Below are positions 19,272 to 27,482 of a stretch of DNA of 64,000 nt, in pieces (the stretch's first letter is position 1; each line of letters opens with the position of its first letter). The stretch is from Pseudomonadota bacterium. GTDB taxonomy: Bacteria; Pseudomonadota; Gammaproteobacteria; Burkholderiales; Thiobacillaceae. The DNA is taken from NCBI GenBank assembly GCA_030691265.1, contig JAUYET010000077.1, forward strand, positions 1-64,000, in the 5' to 3' direction. The notes beneath the pieces were generated by a model. The model did not search any database. It worked only from the letters and a program-made list of their open reading frames with translations, and was not told the DNA's origin. The position numbers and the translations under genes were made by a program.

Positions 19272-19304
19272 GGGTTCCATCTTTCTGAGCGCCTCGGTGT
19301 CCAC

Positions 19305-20348
19305 TCAAGCCGCCGCGCGTCGGTCTGGCGCAGCGTCGAGAAAGTCGGGCTCCGTGCGATAAATCAGTCGGCTGGAGCGTTCGCGCGTGCGCCAGAAAAA
19401 ATCGTTCACCGCTTCGAGCTGGGCATGCGTGCCTTCGAGCCGATTCATGGCATGGCGGAAGTTGGCGGAATCGGCCAGGCCGCGCGTATACCAGGCGATG
19501 TGTTTGCGCGCCATGCGGCTGCCCGAGAGTTCGCCGTAGAAGCGATAGAGATCGTCCAGATGTGCGAGCAACACGACGTGAATCTCGGCCACTTCCGGCG
19601 CCGGCAGGCTCTCGCCGCTGGCCAAATAATGGCTGATTTCACGGAACAGCCAGGGCCGGCCCTGGGCGGCGCGACCGATCATGATGGCATCGGCGCCGGT
19701 GGCCGCGAGCACCTGTCGGGCCTTTTCCGGCGTCGTGATGTCGCCGTTGGCGATGATCGGAATGCGCGCTTCGGCTTTTACTGCGGCGATGGTTTCGTAT
19801 TCGGCCTCGCCGGAGTAGCCGCAGGCGCGAGTGCGGCCATGAATCGCCAGCGCTTGAATGCCGGATTCCTGGGCGATATGCAGAATCTTCAACGCGTTGC
19901 GATGCGATTGATCCCAGCCGGTGCGGATCTTCAAGGTCACCGGCGTATCCGGCACCGCTTGCACCACCGCTTCGAGAATGCGCGCCACCAGCGCTTCGTC
20001 CTGCAGCAACGCGGAGCCGGCCATGACATTGCAGATTTTCTTGGCCGGACAGCCCATGTTGATGTCGATGATCGCCGCGCCGCGCTCGGCGTTGTAACGC
20101 GCCGCCTCTGCCATCATCGCCGGGATGCTGCCGGCGATCTGCACCGAGACCGGTTCCACTTCGCCTTCGTGATTGGCGCGGCGCTGGGTCTTGGCCGAGC
20201 CGTACAGCAGCGAGTTCGAAGTCACCATTTCGCTCACCGCCATGCCTGCGCCCATCTGCTTGCACAACTGGCGGAACGGCCGATCCGTCACCCCGGCCAT
20301 GGGCGCGACGATCAGATTGTTCTTGAGCTTGTAGGGGCCGATTTGCAT
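19305..20348 (-). CDS. dusB: tRNA-dihydrouridine synthase B
   Basis: A 347-residue FMN-dependent reductase that makes dihydrouridine in tRNA. Seen: NLIVAPMAGVTDRPFRQLC, INMGCPAKKICN with the catalytic Cys, VTLKIRTGWD, IHGRTRACGYSG and ADAIMIGRAAQGRPW. The ATG at 20348 (MQIGPYKL) matches the family start; the frame continues to 20384. Co-transcribed with fis. Confidence 0.96.
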   Translation of the reverse strand: MQIGPYKLKNNLIVAPMAGVTDRPFRQLCKQMGAGMAVSEMVTSNSLLYGSAKTQRRANHEGEVEPVSVQIAGSIPAMMAEAARYNAERGAAIIDINMGCPAKKICNVMAGSALLQDEALVARILEAVVQAVPDTPVTLKIRTGWDQSHRNALKILHIAQESGIQALAIHGRTRACGYSGEAEYETIAAVKAEARIPIIANGDITTPEKARQVLAATGADAIMIGRAAQGRPWLFREISHYLASGESLPAPEVAEIHVVLLAHLDDLYRFYGELSGSRMARKHIAWYTRGLADSANFRHAMNRLEGTHAQLEAVNDFFWRTRERSSRLIYRTEPDFLDAAPDRRAAA

Positions 20349-20532
20349 GCGGGGGGAGGTGTGACGCTTCGATGGGCTGCGCATTTTATACGCAACGGGG
20401 GGTTGGCAAAAGCACGCTTTTCGCCTTGATGTCAGTCTCGTTGTGAGGCCCGCAAAACCGCTGTGTTCGCATATTTTTGTGGCGCAATAACGCGTGCCGC
20501 GCTACCTTTGCGACCACATATGGAGTCGGGTT

Positions 20533-20546
20533 GATTGCATGCAATC
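20533..20546. promoter_or_regulatory. 14-bp perfect palindrome upstream of the GGDEF/EAL gene
   Basis: GATTGCATGCAATC is a perfect dyad 54 bases before the start at 20601, in the divergent region with dusB. It could be a regulator site. Nothing else is distinct in 20349-20600. Confidence 0.35.
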
Positions 20547-20600
20547 CGGCCACTTTACCGACCCAGCGCCAAGAAAAACCGATTAACCGAGGACAGTGCC

Positions 20601-22670
20601 ATGTCAGACGCTTTTGCCAGCGAGTTGTCCACCGCTCGCGTGCTGGTAGTGGAAGGCGCCGCGTCGTTGCAGTTGCTGATACAGAAAGTCATCGCCCCCC
20701 GCGTCGCCGAGGTGCGCGTCGCCGCCGATGGCGCCGAGGGTCTGGCGATCTGGCGGGCCTGGCAACCCGATCTGGTAATCACCGACATCGCCATGCCGAT
20801 CACGGACGGCCTGGTCATGAGCCAGGCGATTCGCGCCGAGGATCCGGACACGCAGATCATCGTCGTCAGCGATTCGTCCGATACCGGCCATCTGCGTCAG
20901 GCGCTCGATATCGGCGTCGACCGTTATGTGCTCAAGCCGCTCGATGCGCAGTTGCTCGCGGACGCGGTCACCAAATGCCTGCGCGATGCCTCGCGTTTGC
21001 GCGAGCTGCGCCTGGCGCGGCTGGCCTTCGAATCGGCCAGCGAAGGCATGATGGTGACCGATGCCGATGCCCGCATCCTGGCGGTCAACCCGGCGTTCAG
21101 CGAAATCAGCGGCTATCGCGCCGATGAAGCGATAGGCAAAACACCCGCCATGTTCTCTTCCGGCGAGCATGGCCACGAGTTCTACCAGCACATGCGGGAC
21201 ACCCTGATCAGCGCCGGGCGTTGGTCGGGCGAGGTGATCAACCGGCGCAAATCGGGCGAACTTTTCTCGGAATGGCTGTCTATCGTCGCGGTCAGCGAAC
21301 CCAGCGGCCGCGTCACCCGCTATGTCGGCCTGTTTTCCGACATCACGGAACGCAAACGCGAGGAAGACCATATTCGCCGTCTGGCGCATTTCGACGCGCT
21401 CACCGGACTGCCCAACCGCATCCTGTTCGGCGACCGTCTGCGCCGCATGTTGTCGACGCTTGAGCGGCGCAGCGGCCAAATGGCCCTGTTGTACCTTGAT
21501 CTCGACCGCTTCAAACCGGTCAACGACCAATACGGCCATGCCTTCGGCGACAAGGTCCTGATCGAAGTCGCCAAACGCATGTCGGCCTGCATGCGCGCCA
21601 GCGACACCCTGAGCCGACGCGGCGGCGACGAATTCGTCGCACTGCTGGAAAGCCCGGATCCCAAGGCAGCCGCCGCACTGGTCAGCCGCAAGTTGATCGA
21701 TGCCGTGGCACAACCCATGTTGATCGACGGGCATGCCATCGACGTCGGCGTCAGCATCGGCGTAGCCATCTACCCCAACGACAGCGATGATGCCGAAGGC
21801 TTGCTGGAGGCCGCCGACAACGCCCTTTACACCGCCAAGCAGAACGGCCGCGGCGACTTCCGTTTCCACCGCAAAGAAGACCAGTCCATCGCGCAAGCCC
21901 ACCTCACACTGGACGCCGCTTTGCGGCGCGGGCGTGAGGAACAGCGCTTCCAGCTACGTTTTCTGCCGGAAATCGATCTGGTCAGCGGACGCGTTTCGCG
22001 CATCGAAATGTTGCTTCGTTTCCAGCATCCGGAATTGGGTTTGCTGGATGCCAGCCGCTTTGTCGAACAAGCCGAGAAACTCGGTCTGATGCCCGCGCTG
22101 GGCATCGACTCGCTGCGCGAAACGGCGGAGTTGCTTGCGCGCCTGGATTTGCGCGATATCGGCGTCAGCATCGACCTGTCCGCCCGACAATTGGCCGCGC
22201 TTACCGATCCGGCTCCCATCCTGGCTGCGCTCAGCAGCAGCGGCTTCAGTCCGGGCTCGGTCACCTTTGAATGTCCGGAAAGCGCGCTGACCAGCAATGC
22301 CGCGGGATTGCGCGGGCTGTACGCCCTGTCGCGCGCGGGTTTCAAATGCTCGCTGGACGACTTCGGCGTCGGCTATTGCTCGTTCGCGCTACTGCAACAG
22401 CTTCCCCTGGACGCGCTCAAGATCGACCTGACTTTTATCGAGGAAATCGACCGTAACCCGCAAAGCCGCGAACTGGTTGCCGCGCTGCTGGCATTCGGCC
22501 GGCGGCTTGGCTTGCGCACCGTTGCGGAGGGTGTCAACCGGCCCGAGCAACTGCAATTTTTGCGCGCCAACGGTTGCGATGCAGTACAGGGTTTCCTGTT
22601 CGGAAAGCCCTTGGCAACAACGGAACTCGACGCTTATCTCAAGGCGAAAAGCTGGCTCCAGCAACTCTGA
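20601..22670 (+). CDS. Response regulator with PAS, GGDEF and EAL domains
   Basis: A 689-residue cyclic-di-GMP signalling protein, predicted cytoplasmic. A receiver domain (1-125, phospho-acceptor Asp about 61 in VITDIAMP) is followed by a PAS domain (about 140-255) and a diguanylate cyclase domain with intact RRGGDEF near 340. The EAL domain (about 435-689) reads EML in place of EAL, SIDLSARQ where the usual NLS Asn is Asp, and AEGVN instead of AEGVE, while LDDFGVGY and KIDLTFI are kept. Cyclase activity is therefore likely and phosphodiesterase activity doubtful. The start is the ATG at 20601 with GAGG upstream. No partner kinase is adjacent. Confidence 0.92.
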   Translation: MSDAFASELSTARVLVVEGAASLQLLIQKVIAPRVAEVRVAADGAEGLAIWRAWQPDLVITDIAMPITDGLVMSQAIRAEDPDTQIIVVSDSSDTGHLRQALDIGVDRYVLKPLDAQLLADAVTKCLRDASRLRELRLARLAFESASEGMMVTDADARILAVNPAFSEISGYRADEAIGKTPAMFSSGEHGHEFYQHMRDTLISAGRWSGEVINRRKSGELFSEWLSIVAVSEPSGRVTRYVGLFSDITERKREEDHIRRLAHFDALTGLPNRILFGDRLRRMLSTLERRSGQMALLYLDLDRFKPVNDQYGHAFGDKVLIEVAKRMSACMRASDTLSRRGGDEFVALLESPDPKAAAALVSRKLIDAVAQPMLIDGHAIDVGVSIGVAIYPNDSDDAEGLLEAADNALYTAKQNGRGDFRFHRKEDQSIAQAHLTLDAALRRGREEQRFQLRFLPEIDLVSGRVSRIEMLLRFQHPELGLLDASRFVEQAEKLGLMPALGIDSLRETAELLARLDLRDIGVSIDLSARQLAALTDPAPILAALSSSGFSPGSVTFECPESALTSNAAGLRGLYALSRAGFKCSLDDFGVGYCSFALLQQLPLDALKIDLTFIEEIDRNPQSRELVAALLAFGRRLGLRTVAEGVNRPEQLQFLRANGCDAVQGFLFGKPLATTELDAYLKAKSWLQQL

Positions 22671-22849
22671 AGCACCGCTTCGGCCATTGTTCGTCCATTG
22701 GACCCGCCTGGATCAGTGACGTAGGTTGGGCAAAGCGAAGCGTGCCCAACGAACCGGTGCGATGTTGGGCACGCTTCGCTTTGCCCAACCTACGGCGCTC
22801 TGAAGCACCGCTTCGTCCATTGTTCGTCCAATGGACCCGTCTGGTTCAG
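22665..22849. repeat. Direct-repeat pair flanking a 31-bp perfect inverted repeat
   Basis: Two 52-base direct repeats (22665-22716 and 22798-22849; 4 mismatches) enclose a perfect 31-base inverted repeat (22720-22750 and 22764-22794) of the GTAGGTTGGGCAAAGCG type. The first direct repeat includes the GGDEF/EAL gene stop and the second includes the transporter ATPase stop. It separates convergent genes and could terminate both. Confidence 0.85.
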
Positions 22850-23637
22850 GCCGCCTTCTTCAGATGCTTTTGATACAAAAATTCCAGCACCTGGCCGCGC
22901 AGACGGTGATACACCGGGTCTTCCGCCAGTTTCAGACGATCGCGCGGACGCGGCAGATCCACCGTCAGCACTTCGCCGATGGTTGCCGACGGCCCGTTGG
23001 TCATCATCACGATGCGATCCGACAACAACACGGCTTCGTCGACGTCGTGCGTCACCATCAACGTGGTGGCCTGGGTTTCCTTGACGATACGCATGAGTTC
23101 ATCCTGCAGGCCGGCGCGGGTCAGCGCGTCGAGGGCGCCGAACGGCTCGTCCAGCAATAGCACCTTGGGTTCCATCGCCAGCGCCCGGGCGATGCCGACG
23201 CGCTGCTTCATGCCACCGGATATTTCGTTGGGATGCTTGTGTGTGGCATGGCTCAACCCCACCAGATCCAGCGCCGCCTGGGTGCGTTCCTTCAGCTTGG
23301 CTTTGGATTCTCTGCTGCCGAACACGCGTTCCACCGCCAGATGGACGTTACCGAAGCAGGTCAGCCAGGGCAGCAGGCTGTGGTTCTGGAACACCACGCC
23401 GCGTTCCGGCCCCGGCCCTTTGATTTCCTTTTCCGACAGCAGCAAAAAACCTTCCGTCGGTTCGGTCAGCCCCGCCACCAGATTCAGCAGGGTGGATTTG
23501 CCGCAACCCGAGTGGCCGATCAGCGCGATGAATTCGCCCTGTTTCACGTCCAGGTTGATGTCGGTCAGCGCGGTGAATTTGCCTTTTTTGGTGTCGAACA
23601 CCATCTTGGCGTTTTCGATGTGCAGATAGCTGTGCAT
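22846..23637 (-). CDS. Nitrate-type ABC transporter ATP-binding protein (NrtD-like)
   Basis: A 263-residue ATPase. Walker A is GHSGCGKST, the signature ISGGMKQRVGIARAL, Walker B LLLDEPFGALDA, and the switch His is in MVTHDVDEA. The NrtC/NrtD/TauB group is indicated by sequence and by the neighbouring permease and NrtA-type binding protein. It energises uptake of nitrate, or possibly nitrite or cyanate. Last gene of a three-gene minus-strand operon, separated from the permease by a repeat. Confidence 0.9.
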   Translation of the reverse strand: MHSYLHIENAKMVFDTKKGKFTALTDINLDVKQGEFIALIGHSGCGKSTLLNLVAGLTEPTEGFLLLSEKEIKGPGPERGVVFQNHSLLPWLTCFGNVHLAVERVFGSRESKAKLKERTQAALDLVGLSHATHKHPNEISGGMKQRVGIARALAMEPKVLLLDEPFGALDALTRAGLQDELMRIVKETQATTLMVTHDVDEAVLLSDRIVMMTNGPSATIGEVLTVDLPRPRDRLKLAEDPVYHRLRGQVLEFLYQKHLKKAA

Positions 23638-23682
23638 GACGGTGTCCTTTAATGTGAAAGTCGCGCAGCGACTCTCGACGCT

Positions 23683-23772
23683 CCCCTCTCCCGCAAACGG
23701 GAGAGGGGCTGGGGGAGAGGGAAACGGGCGTGGCTTTCATGCCCCGGGGTGTCTCTCAAAGCCATGCCCGTT
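23683..23772. repeat. Two hairpins between permease and ATPase genes
   Basis: CCCCTCTCCCG/CGGGAGAGGGG (23683-23693 and 23698-23708), then a second inverted repeat AACGGGCGTGGCTTT/AAAGCCATGCCCGTT (23723-23737 and 23758-23772, one mismatch) at the permease stop. Closely related motifs recur at 53389-53540. They may lower expression of the distal ATPase gene. Confidence 0.75.
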
Positions 23773-24673
23773 ACTCGTAATTGAAGCGATTCGCGATCAG
23801 CACCAGCAGCTGTTCCAGCAGCAGGCCGACGATACCGACGATGAAGATGGCGATCAGGATGTGTTCGACGTTGAGGTTGTTCCACTCGTCCCACACCCAG
23901 AAGCCGAGGCCGGTGCCGCCGGTGAGCATCTCGGCGGCGACGATCACCAGCCAGGCCACACCCATCGACAGGCGGATGCCGGTCATCAGATACGGCAGCA
24001 CGGAAGGGAACAGGATGCGGGTGAATATCTTCCATTCCGACAGGTTGAGCACCCGCGCCACGTTGAGGTAATCCTGCGGCACCCGCGACACGCCGGCTGC
24101 GGTATTCAGGATGATCGGCCAGATGCTGGAGATGAAGATCACCCACAGCGAGGCCGGTTCGGTCTCCTTGAACACGTAGAGGCCGATCGGCAACCAGGCC
24201 AGCGGCGAGACCGGGCGCAACAGGCTGATGATGGGCGACATCATGCCGGACAGGAACTGGAAGCGGCCGATCATGAAGCCGAGCGGAATGCCCACCAGCG
24301 CGGCCAGACCGAAGCCCATGCCGACACGATAAAGCGAATGCAGGATGTTCCAGCCGATGCCCTTGTCGTTGGGGCCGTTGTCGTAGAACGGGTCGGCAAA
24401 CAGGAGTTTGGCTGACTCCCAGGTCTTCGCCGGGCCGGGCAGACCTTGATCGCCGCCGCTGGCGGAGACGATCTGCCAGAGCAGGACGAATAGCGCGATG
24501 CCGAGGAACGGTGGCAGGGCGGCGCGGAAGAATTTTCCGATGGCTTCAGCAAAAGCCAGTCCGCGTTCGGTTTGCAGAAACGGCGTGCGACGCGGAGGCG
24601 CCGGCAACGGGGTGGTATCGGGCGAGTTCATGATGTCTTTCAGACTGTTTTCGTTGATGGTCACAGCACTCAT
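23771..24673 (-). CDS. Nitrate-type ABC transporter permease (NrtB-like)
   Basis: A 300-residue inner-membrane permease of the NrtB/SsuC/TauC type with about six hydrophobic helices. Seen: the permease segment PLAWLPIGLYVFKETEP and, in the next loop, STIWPII-like SSIWPIILNTAAGV. A long cytoplasmic N-terminus precedes the first helix. It lies between the binding protein and ATPase genes. Confidence 0.9.
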   Translation of the reverse strand: MSAVTINENSLKDIMNSPDTTPLPAPPRRTPFLQTERGLAFAEAIGKFFRAALPPFLGIALFVLLWQIVSASGGDQGLPGPAKTWESAKLLFADPFYDNGPNDKGIGWNILHSLYRVGMGFGLAALVGIPLGFMIGRFQFLSGMMSPIISLLRPVSPLAWLPIGLYVFKETEPASLWVIFISSIWPIILNTAAGVSRVPQDYLNVARVLNLSEWKIFTRILFPSVLPYLMTGIRLSMGVAWLVIVAAEMLTGGTGLGFWVWDEWNNLNVEHILIAIFIVGIVGLLLEQLLVLIANRFNYE

Positions 24674-24690
24674 GGCGGACTCCTTGGGGT

Positions 24691-24744
24691 CGTAGGGTGC
24701 GCCGCGCGCACCGTCCTGAAATGGTGCGCGCGGCGCACCCTACG
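24691..24744. repeat. Perfect 22-bp inverted repeat between nrtA- and nrtB-like genes
   Basis: The arms at 24691-24712 and 24723-24744 are perfectly complementary, built on CGTAGGGTGCGCCGCGCG, with a 10-base loop. It looks like a REP-type unit that could stabilise the upstream nrtA message. Confidence 0.8.
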
Positions 24745-24750
24745 TTCTGT

Positions 24751-26043
24751 TCAAGCCTTCACCTTGAACCCGTCGGCATAGGCCTTCGGGTTCTTACCGT
24801 CCCACACCACGCCGTCGATGAGCTTGGAGGTGCGCATCTCCGACTTGGGCACGGGGGCTTTGGCCATGGTGGCGGCTTCCTTGTAGATCTTGATCTGGTT
24901 CACCTGTTTGGCCACGGCCAGGTAATCCGGATGTTCTTTCAGCAAGCCCCAGCGCTTGTGCTGGGTCAGGAACCACATGCCGTCCGACAGGTAGGGGAAG
25001 TTGACCTTGCCGTCGTTGAAGAACTTCATGTAGTTGGCGTCCTGCCATTTCTTGCCGATGCCGTTGTCGTACTGGCCCAGCATGCGGTCCTCGATGACAT
25101 CGAAATCGGTGTTCACGTAGGACTTGCCGGAGATGATGCGGGCGGTTTCCGAGCGGTTGGCCATGGTGTCGATGTACTTCGACGCATCCAGGATGGCGGC
25201 GATCATGGCGCGGGTGGTATTGGGATACTGCTGCACGAATTCCAGCGTCGTGCCGAGCACCTTTTCCGGGTGGTCGGTCCAGATGTCCTGGCTGGTGGCG
25301 GCGGTGAAGCCGATCTTGTCGTGAATGGCGCGCGCGTTCCACGGCTCGCCGACGCAATAGCCGTCCATCTTGTCGACGCGCATGTTGGCGACCATCTGCG
25401 GCGGCGGCACAGTGATCACCTTGACGTCCTTGAACGGGTCGATACCGTAAGTCGCCATCCAGTAATACAGCCACATGGCATGGGTGCCGGTGGGGAAAGT
25501 CTGCGCGAAAGTCCACTCTTTCGGCTCGGCCTTGACCAGTTTGGCCAGACCTGCGCCATCGGTGACGCCCTTGGCCTTGATCTGATTGTTGAGCGTGATG
25601 GCCTGGCCGTTGTGGTTGAGGTTCATCAGCACGGCCATGTCTTTCTTGGTGCCGCCGACGCCCATCTGCAAGCCGTAGATCAGGCCATAGAGCACGTGCG
25701 CGGCATCCAGCTCACCGTTGCTGAGCTTGTCGCGCACGCCGGCCCAGGAGGCTTCCTTGCTGGGGATGATCTTGATGCCGTACTTCTTGTCGAAACCCTT
25801 CTCGGCGGCCATCGCCACGCTGGCGCAATCGGTCAGCGGAATGAAACCGATCTTCACTTCCAGTTTTTCGGGAGCGTCGGAACCGGCAGCCCAGGCGGCG
25901 CTACGCACGCCTGGCGGGACCAGAGACATGAGTGCGGCGGCGGCGGACATTCCTGCGGCTTTCTTCAAGAAATCACGTTTACCGTCGTCGACGAGGATCA
26001 GGTTGCTGCTAGGCGGAATATTTGGCAAAACCGGCTTTTCCAT
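24751..26043 (-). CDS. Nitrate-type ABC transporter substrate-binding protein (NrtA/CmpA family)
   Basis: A 430-residue exported binding protein. The N-terminus has a KRDFLKKAAG motif and hydrophobic stretch resembling a Tat signal with KR in place of RR. Family segments include EASWAGVRDKLSNGELD, HVLYGLIYG, LNHNGQAITL, PPPQMVANM and GEPWNARAI. The start is the ATG at 26043 with GGAG 8 bases upstream; the frame is open to 26112. It heads the operon and has a sigma-54 promoter match about 130 bases upstream. Nitrate is the most likely ligand; nitrite, cyanate or bicarbonate cannot be excluded. Confidence 0.9.
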   Translation of the reverse strand: MEKPVLPNIPPSSNLILVDDGKRDFLKKAAGMSAAAALMSLVPPGVRSAAWAAGSDAPEKLEVKIGFIPLTDCASVAMAAEKGFDKKYGIKIIPSKEASWAGVRDKLSNGELDAAHVLYGLIYGLQMGVGGTKKDMAVLMNLNHNGQAITLNNQIKAKGVTDGAGLAKLVKAEPKEWTFAQTFPTGTHAMWLYYWMATYGIDPFKDVKVITVPPPQMVANMRVDKMDGYCVGEPWNARAIHDKIGFTAATSQDIWTDHPEKVLGTTLEFVQQYPNTTRAMIAAILDASKYIDTMANRSETARIISGKSYVNTDFDVIEDRMLGQYDNGIGKKWQDANYMKFFNDGKVNFPYLSDGMWFLTQHKRWGLLKEHPDYLAVAKQVNQIKIYKEAATMAKAPVPKSEMRTSKLIDGVVWDGKNPKAYADGFKVKA

Positions 26044-26172
26044 TGCATTGACTCCAATAAGAACGGCATCCGAGCCCGATGGGAAGGACGTCGTTGTCCA
26101 GGTTATCCACACGAAAATTCAGTGAAGGAGCGACATGACTGGCGCGCCTTTGCATCAGTCAAACAGTGATTA

Positions 26173-26187
26173 GCAATGCCCGTGCCA
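26173..26187 (-). promoter_or_regulatory. Sigma-54 promoter of the nitrate-type transporter operon
   Basis: The minus strand reads TGGCACGGGCATTGC, a full match to TGGCACG-N4-TTGC. It lies about 130 bases upstream of the start at 26043, so transcription should begin near 26161. The rest of 26044-26398 contains activator-like repeats and a GGCGAATTCGCC palindrome at 26355-26366. Confidence 0.85.
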
Positions 26188-26284
26188 ACGTCTCATATTA
26201 TTTATAACCCACTGTATTAATTACTATATTTTGCTTTTAATCAGGACAAACAGGAAGCGTGAGGAATATCTGGCGGCGGTGCCA

Positions 26285-26383
26285 TGCACCATGCATGCAC
26301 CGAATCGGCGCGTTGTGCACCATTTCAGGATATGTAGGTCATCTTTTATCTCCGGGCGAATTCGCCTGCCCGAAAATGCACCA
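26285..26383 (-). promoter_or_regulatory. Four TGCACC half-site repeats (enhancer-like)
   Basis: TGCACC(A) occurs at 26285, 26296, 26316 and 26377. The first three are spaced 11 and 20 bases apart, near whole helical turns. They sit about 124-222 bases upstream of the inferred sigma-54 start, where an NtrC-class activator would bind. NtrC dyads contain the same half-site, but no complete dyad is seen. Confidence 0.5.
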
Positions 26384-26398
26384 CTTGGGACGCCAGGG

Positions 26399-26836
26399 TT
26401 ACTGGCGCACGAAATCGTCGAGCATGGCTTTGAGTTCCGCCTGCCAGGCCTCGATCATGCGATGCGCCGGATCGCTCGGGAATTCGTGCAGCCAGAGAGC
26501 GAAGTCGTCGCTCATCACGGTCATCCGCCCGTCACGCTGGATCAGGGTCAAGCGCAGCGGCAGCAGGTTGAGCAGGCGGGGTTCCACCGCCTCCGCCCAG
26601 CGCACGGCGGATTCGCTGCCGATGAACAGGATGCGCATGTGCGGATTCTCGAAACCGCGTTTGGCCAGCGCGGTATCGATGGGCTGCATCTTCACCAGCA
26701 CCAGTTCATGGTTGGCTGCGGCCAGGGCAAGATCATCCAGCGCCTGGCGCATATCCACGGCCTTGCTCACGCTGAGCGGCTCGGCGTGAGCAGGAAAGCA
26801 CCATGCCAGTGCGAGCAACACGGCGATGCGCTTCAT
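26399..26836 (-). CDS. Small secreted DUF302-like protein (second of pair)
   Basis: 145 residues with a signal peptide (KRIAVLLALAWCFPAHAEP). The body resembles DUF302 proteins: VDMRQALDDLALAAANHELV, then MRILFIGSES and a C-terminal helical tail. The DUF302 call is by pattern and is tentative. The ATG at 26836 overlaps the upstream gene's stop by 4 bases, so the two are coupled. Function unknown; periplasmic. Confidence 0.75.
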   Translation of the reverse strand: MKRIAVLLALAWCFPAHAEPLSVSKAVDMRQALDDLALAAANHELVLVKMQPIDTALAKRGFENPHMRILFIGSESAVRWAEAVEPRLLNLLPLRLTLIQRDGRMTVMSDDFALWLHEFPSDPAHRMIEAWQAELKAMLDDFVRQ

Positions 26837-27321
26837 AACGAAGCCTCTTCCAGAATCGCCAAATAGTCGTTTTTCAACTCCTGGCACTCCTCATGCAAGC
26901 CCGGCATGTTTTGCGATACCCAGGCCGGATTCACCGCGATCAGATCGACGCCGGTCGGCGTTTCAATCAGCGTCACGCGGCAGGGCAGCATCTGTGCGGC
27001 GCGCAAGTCCAGACGCAACGCCCGATCCATCTTGGCGAAATTGCAGAAATAGACCAGACGCACGGAGCGCACTTCCTGGGCGTAGGGCACCAGCCGGTTG
27101 TCGATGGCCTGCTGGCGCACGAAGGTGTAGTTGTGATTGACGATGGCCTGGTTGAGCGCTGCGAGCGCCGCTTCCATGTCACGGCCCTGGGCGGTAGCGG
27201 TGAGGATCATCGGTTCGGGTATGGGCTTGGGTATGGACTTGGGTGCGGGTTCGGCGGCGGTAGCCACGCCGCCACAAAGCAGCGCCAGAAGCAGGAACAG
27301 GGAACGGATGTGATGAATCAT
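26833..27321 (-). CDS. Small secreted DUF302-like protein (first of pair)
   Basis: 162 residues with a signal peptide (HHIRSLFLLLALLCGG, cleavage near ATAAEP) and a Lys-Pro-rich linker (KSIPKPIPEP). A DUF302-like domain follows: MEAALAALNQAIVNHNYTFV, RLVYFCNFAKM and LRAAQMLPCRVTLIE. The ATG at 27321 has a strong AGGAGG site. It forms a two-gene operon with a shorter paralogue. Function unknown. Confidence 0.78.
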   Translation of the reverse strand: MIHHIRSLFLLLALLCGGVATAAEPAPKSIPKPIPEPMILTATAQGRDMEAALAALNQAIVNHNYTFVRQQAIDNRLVPYAQEVRSVRLVYFCNFAKMDRALRLDLRAAQMLPCRVTLIETPTGVDLIAVNPAWVSQNMPGLHEECQELKNDYLAILEEASL

Positions 27322-27434
27322 GAAACCTCCTGTCGTCATGCGGAGCTTGTCGATGCAACATGCTCTCACAGGAAAATTTCAGCAAGCCACGTGCCTGGTG
27401 GCTGCTGCGTATGACTCGGCACTTGCGCAGAAAC

Positions 27435-27463
27435 GACAAACCCCGCTCATGGCGGGGTTTGTC
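27435..27463 (-). terminator. Terminator after the PEP-CTERM gene
   Basis: GACAAACCCCGC and GCGGGGTTTGTC form a 12-bp stem around a 5-base loop, 20 bases beyond the stop at 27483. Confidence 0.75.
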
Positions 27464-27482
27464 GGGTGGCGAGGAACTCAGC

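Noticed and set aside
26130-26160. A plus-strand sigma-54-like TGGCGCG..TTGC
   Set aside because: Spacing between GG and GC is one base short and no plus-strand gene follows.
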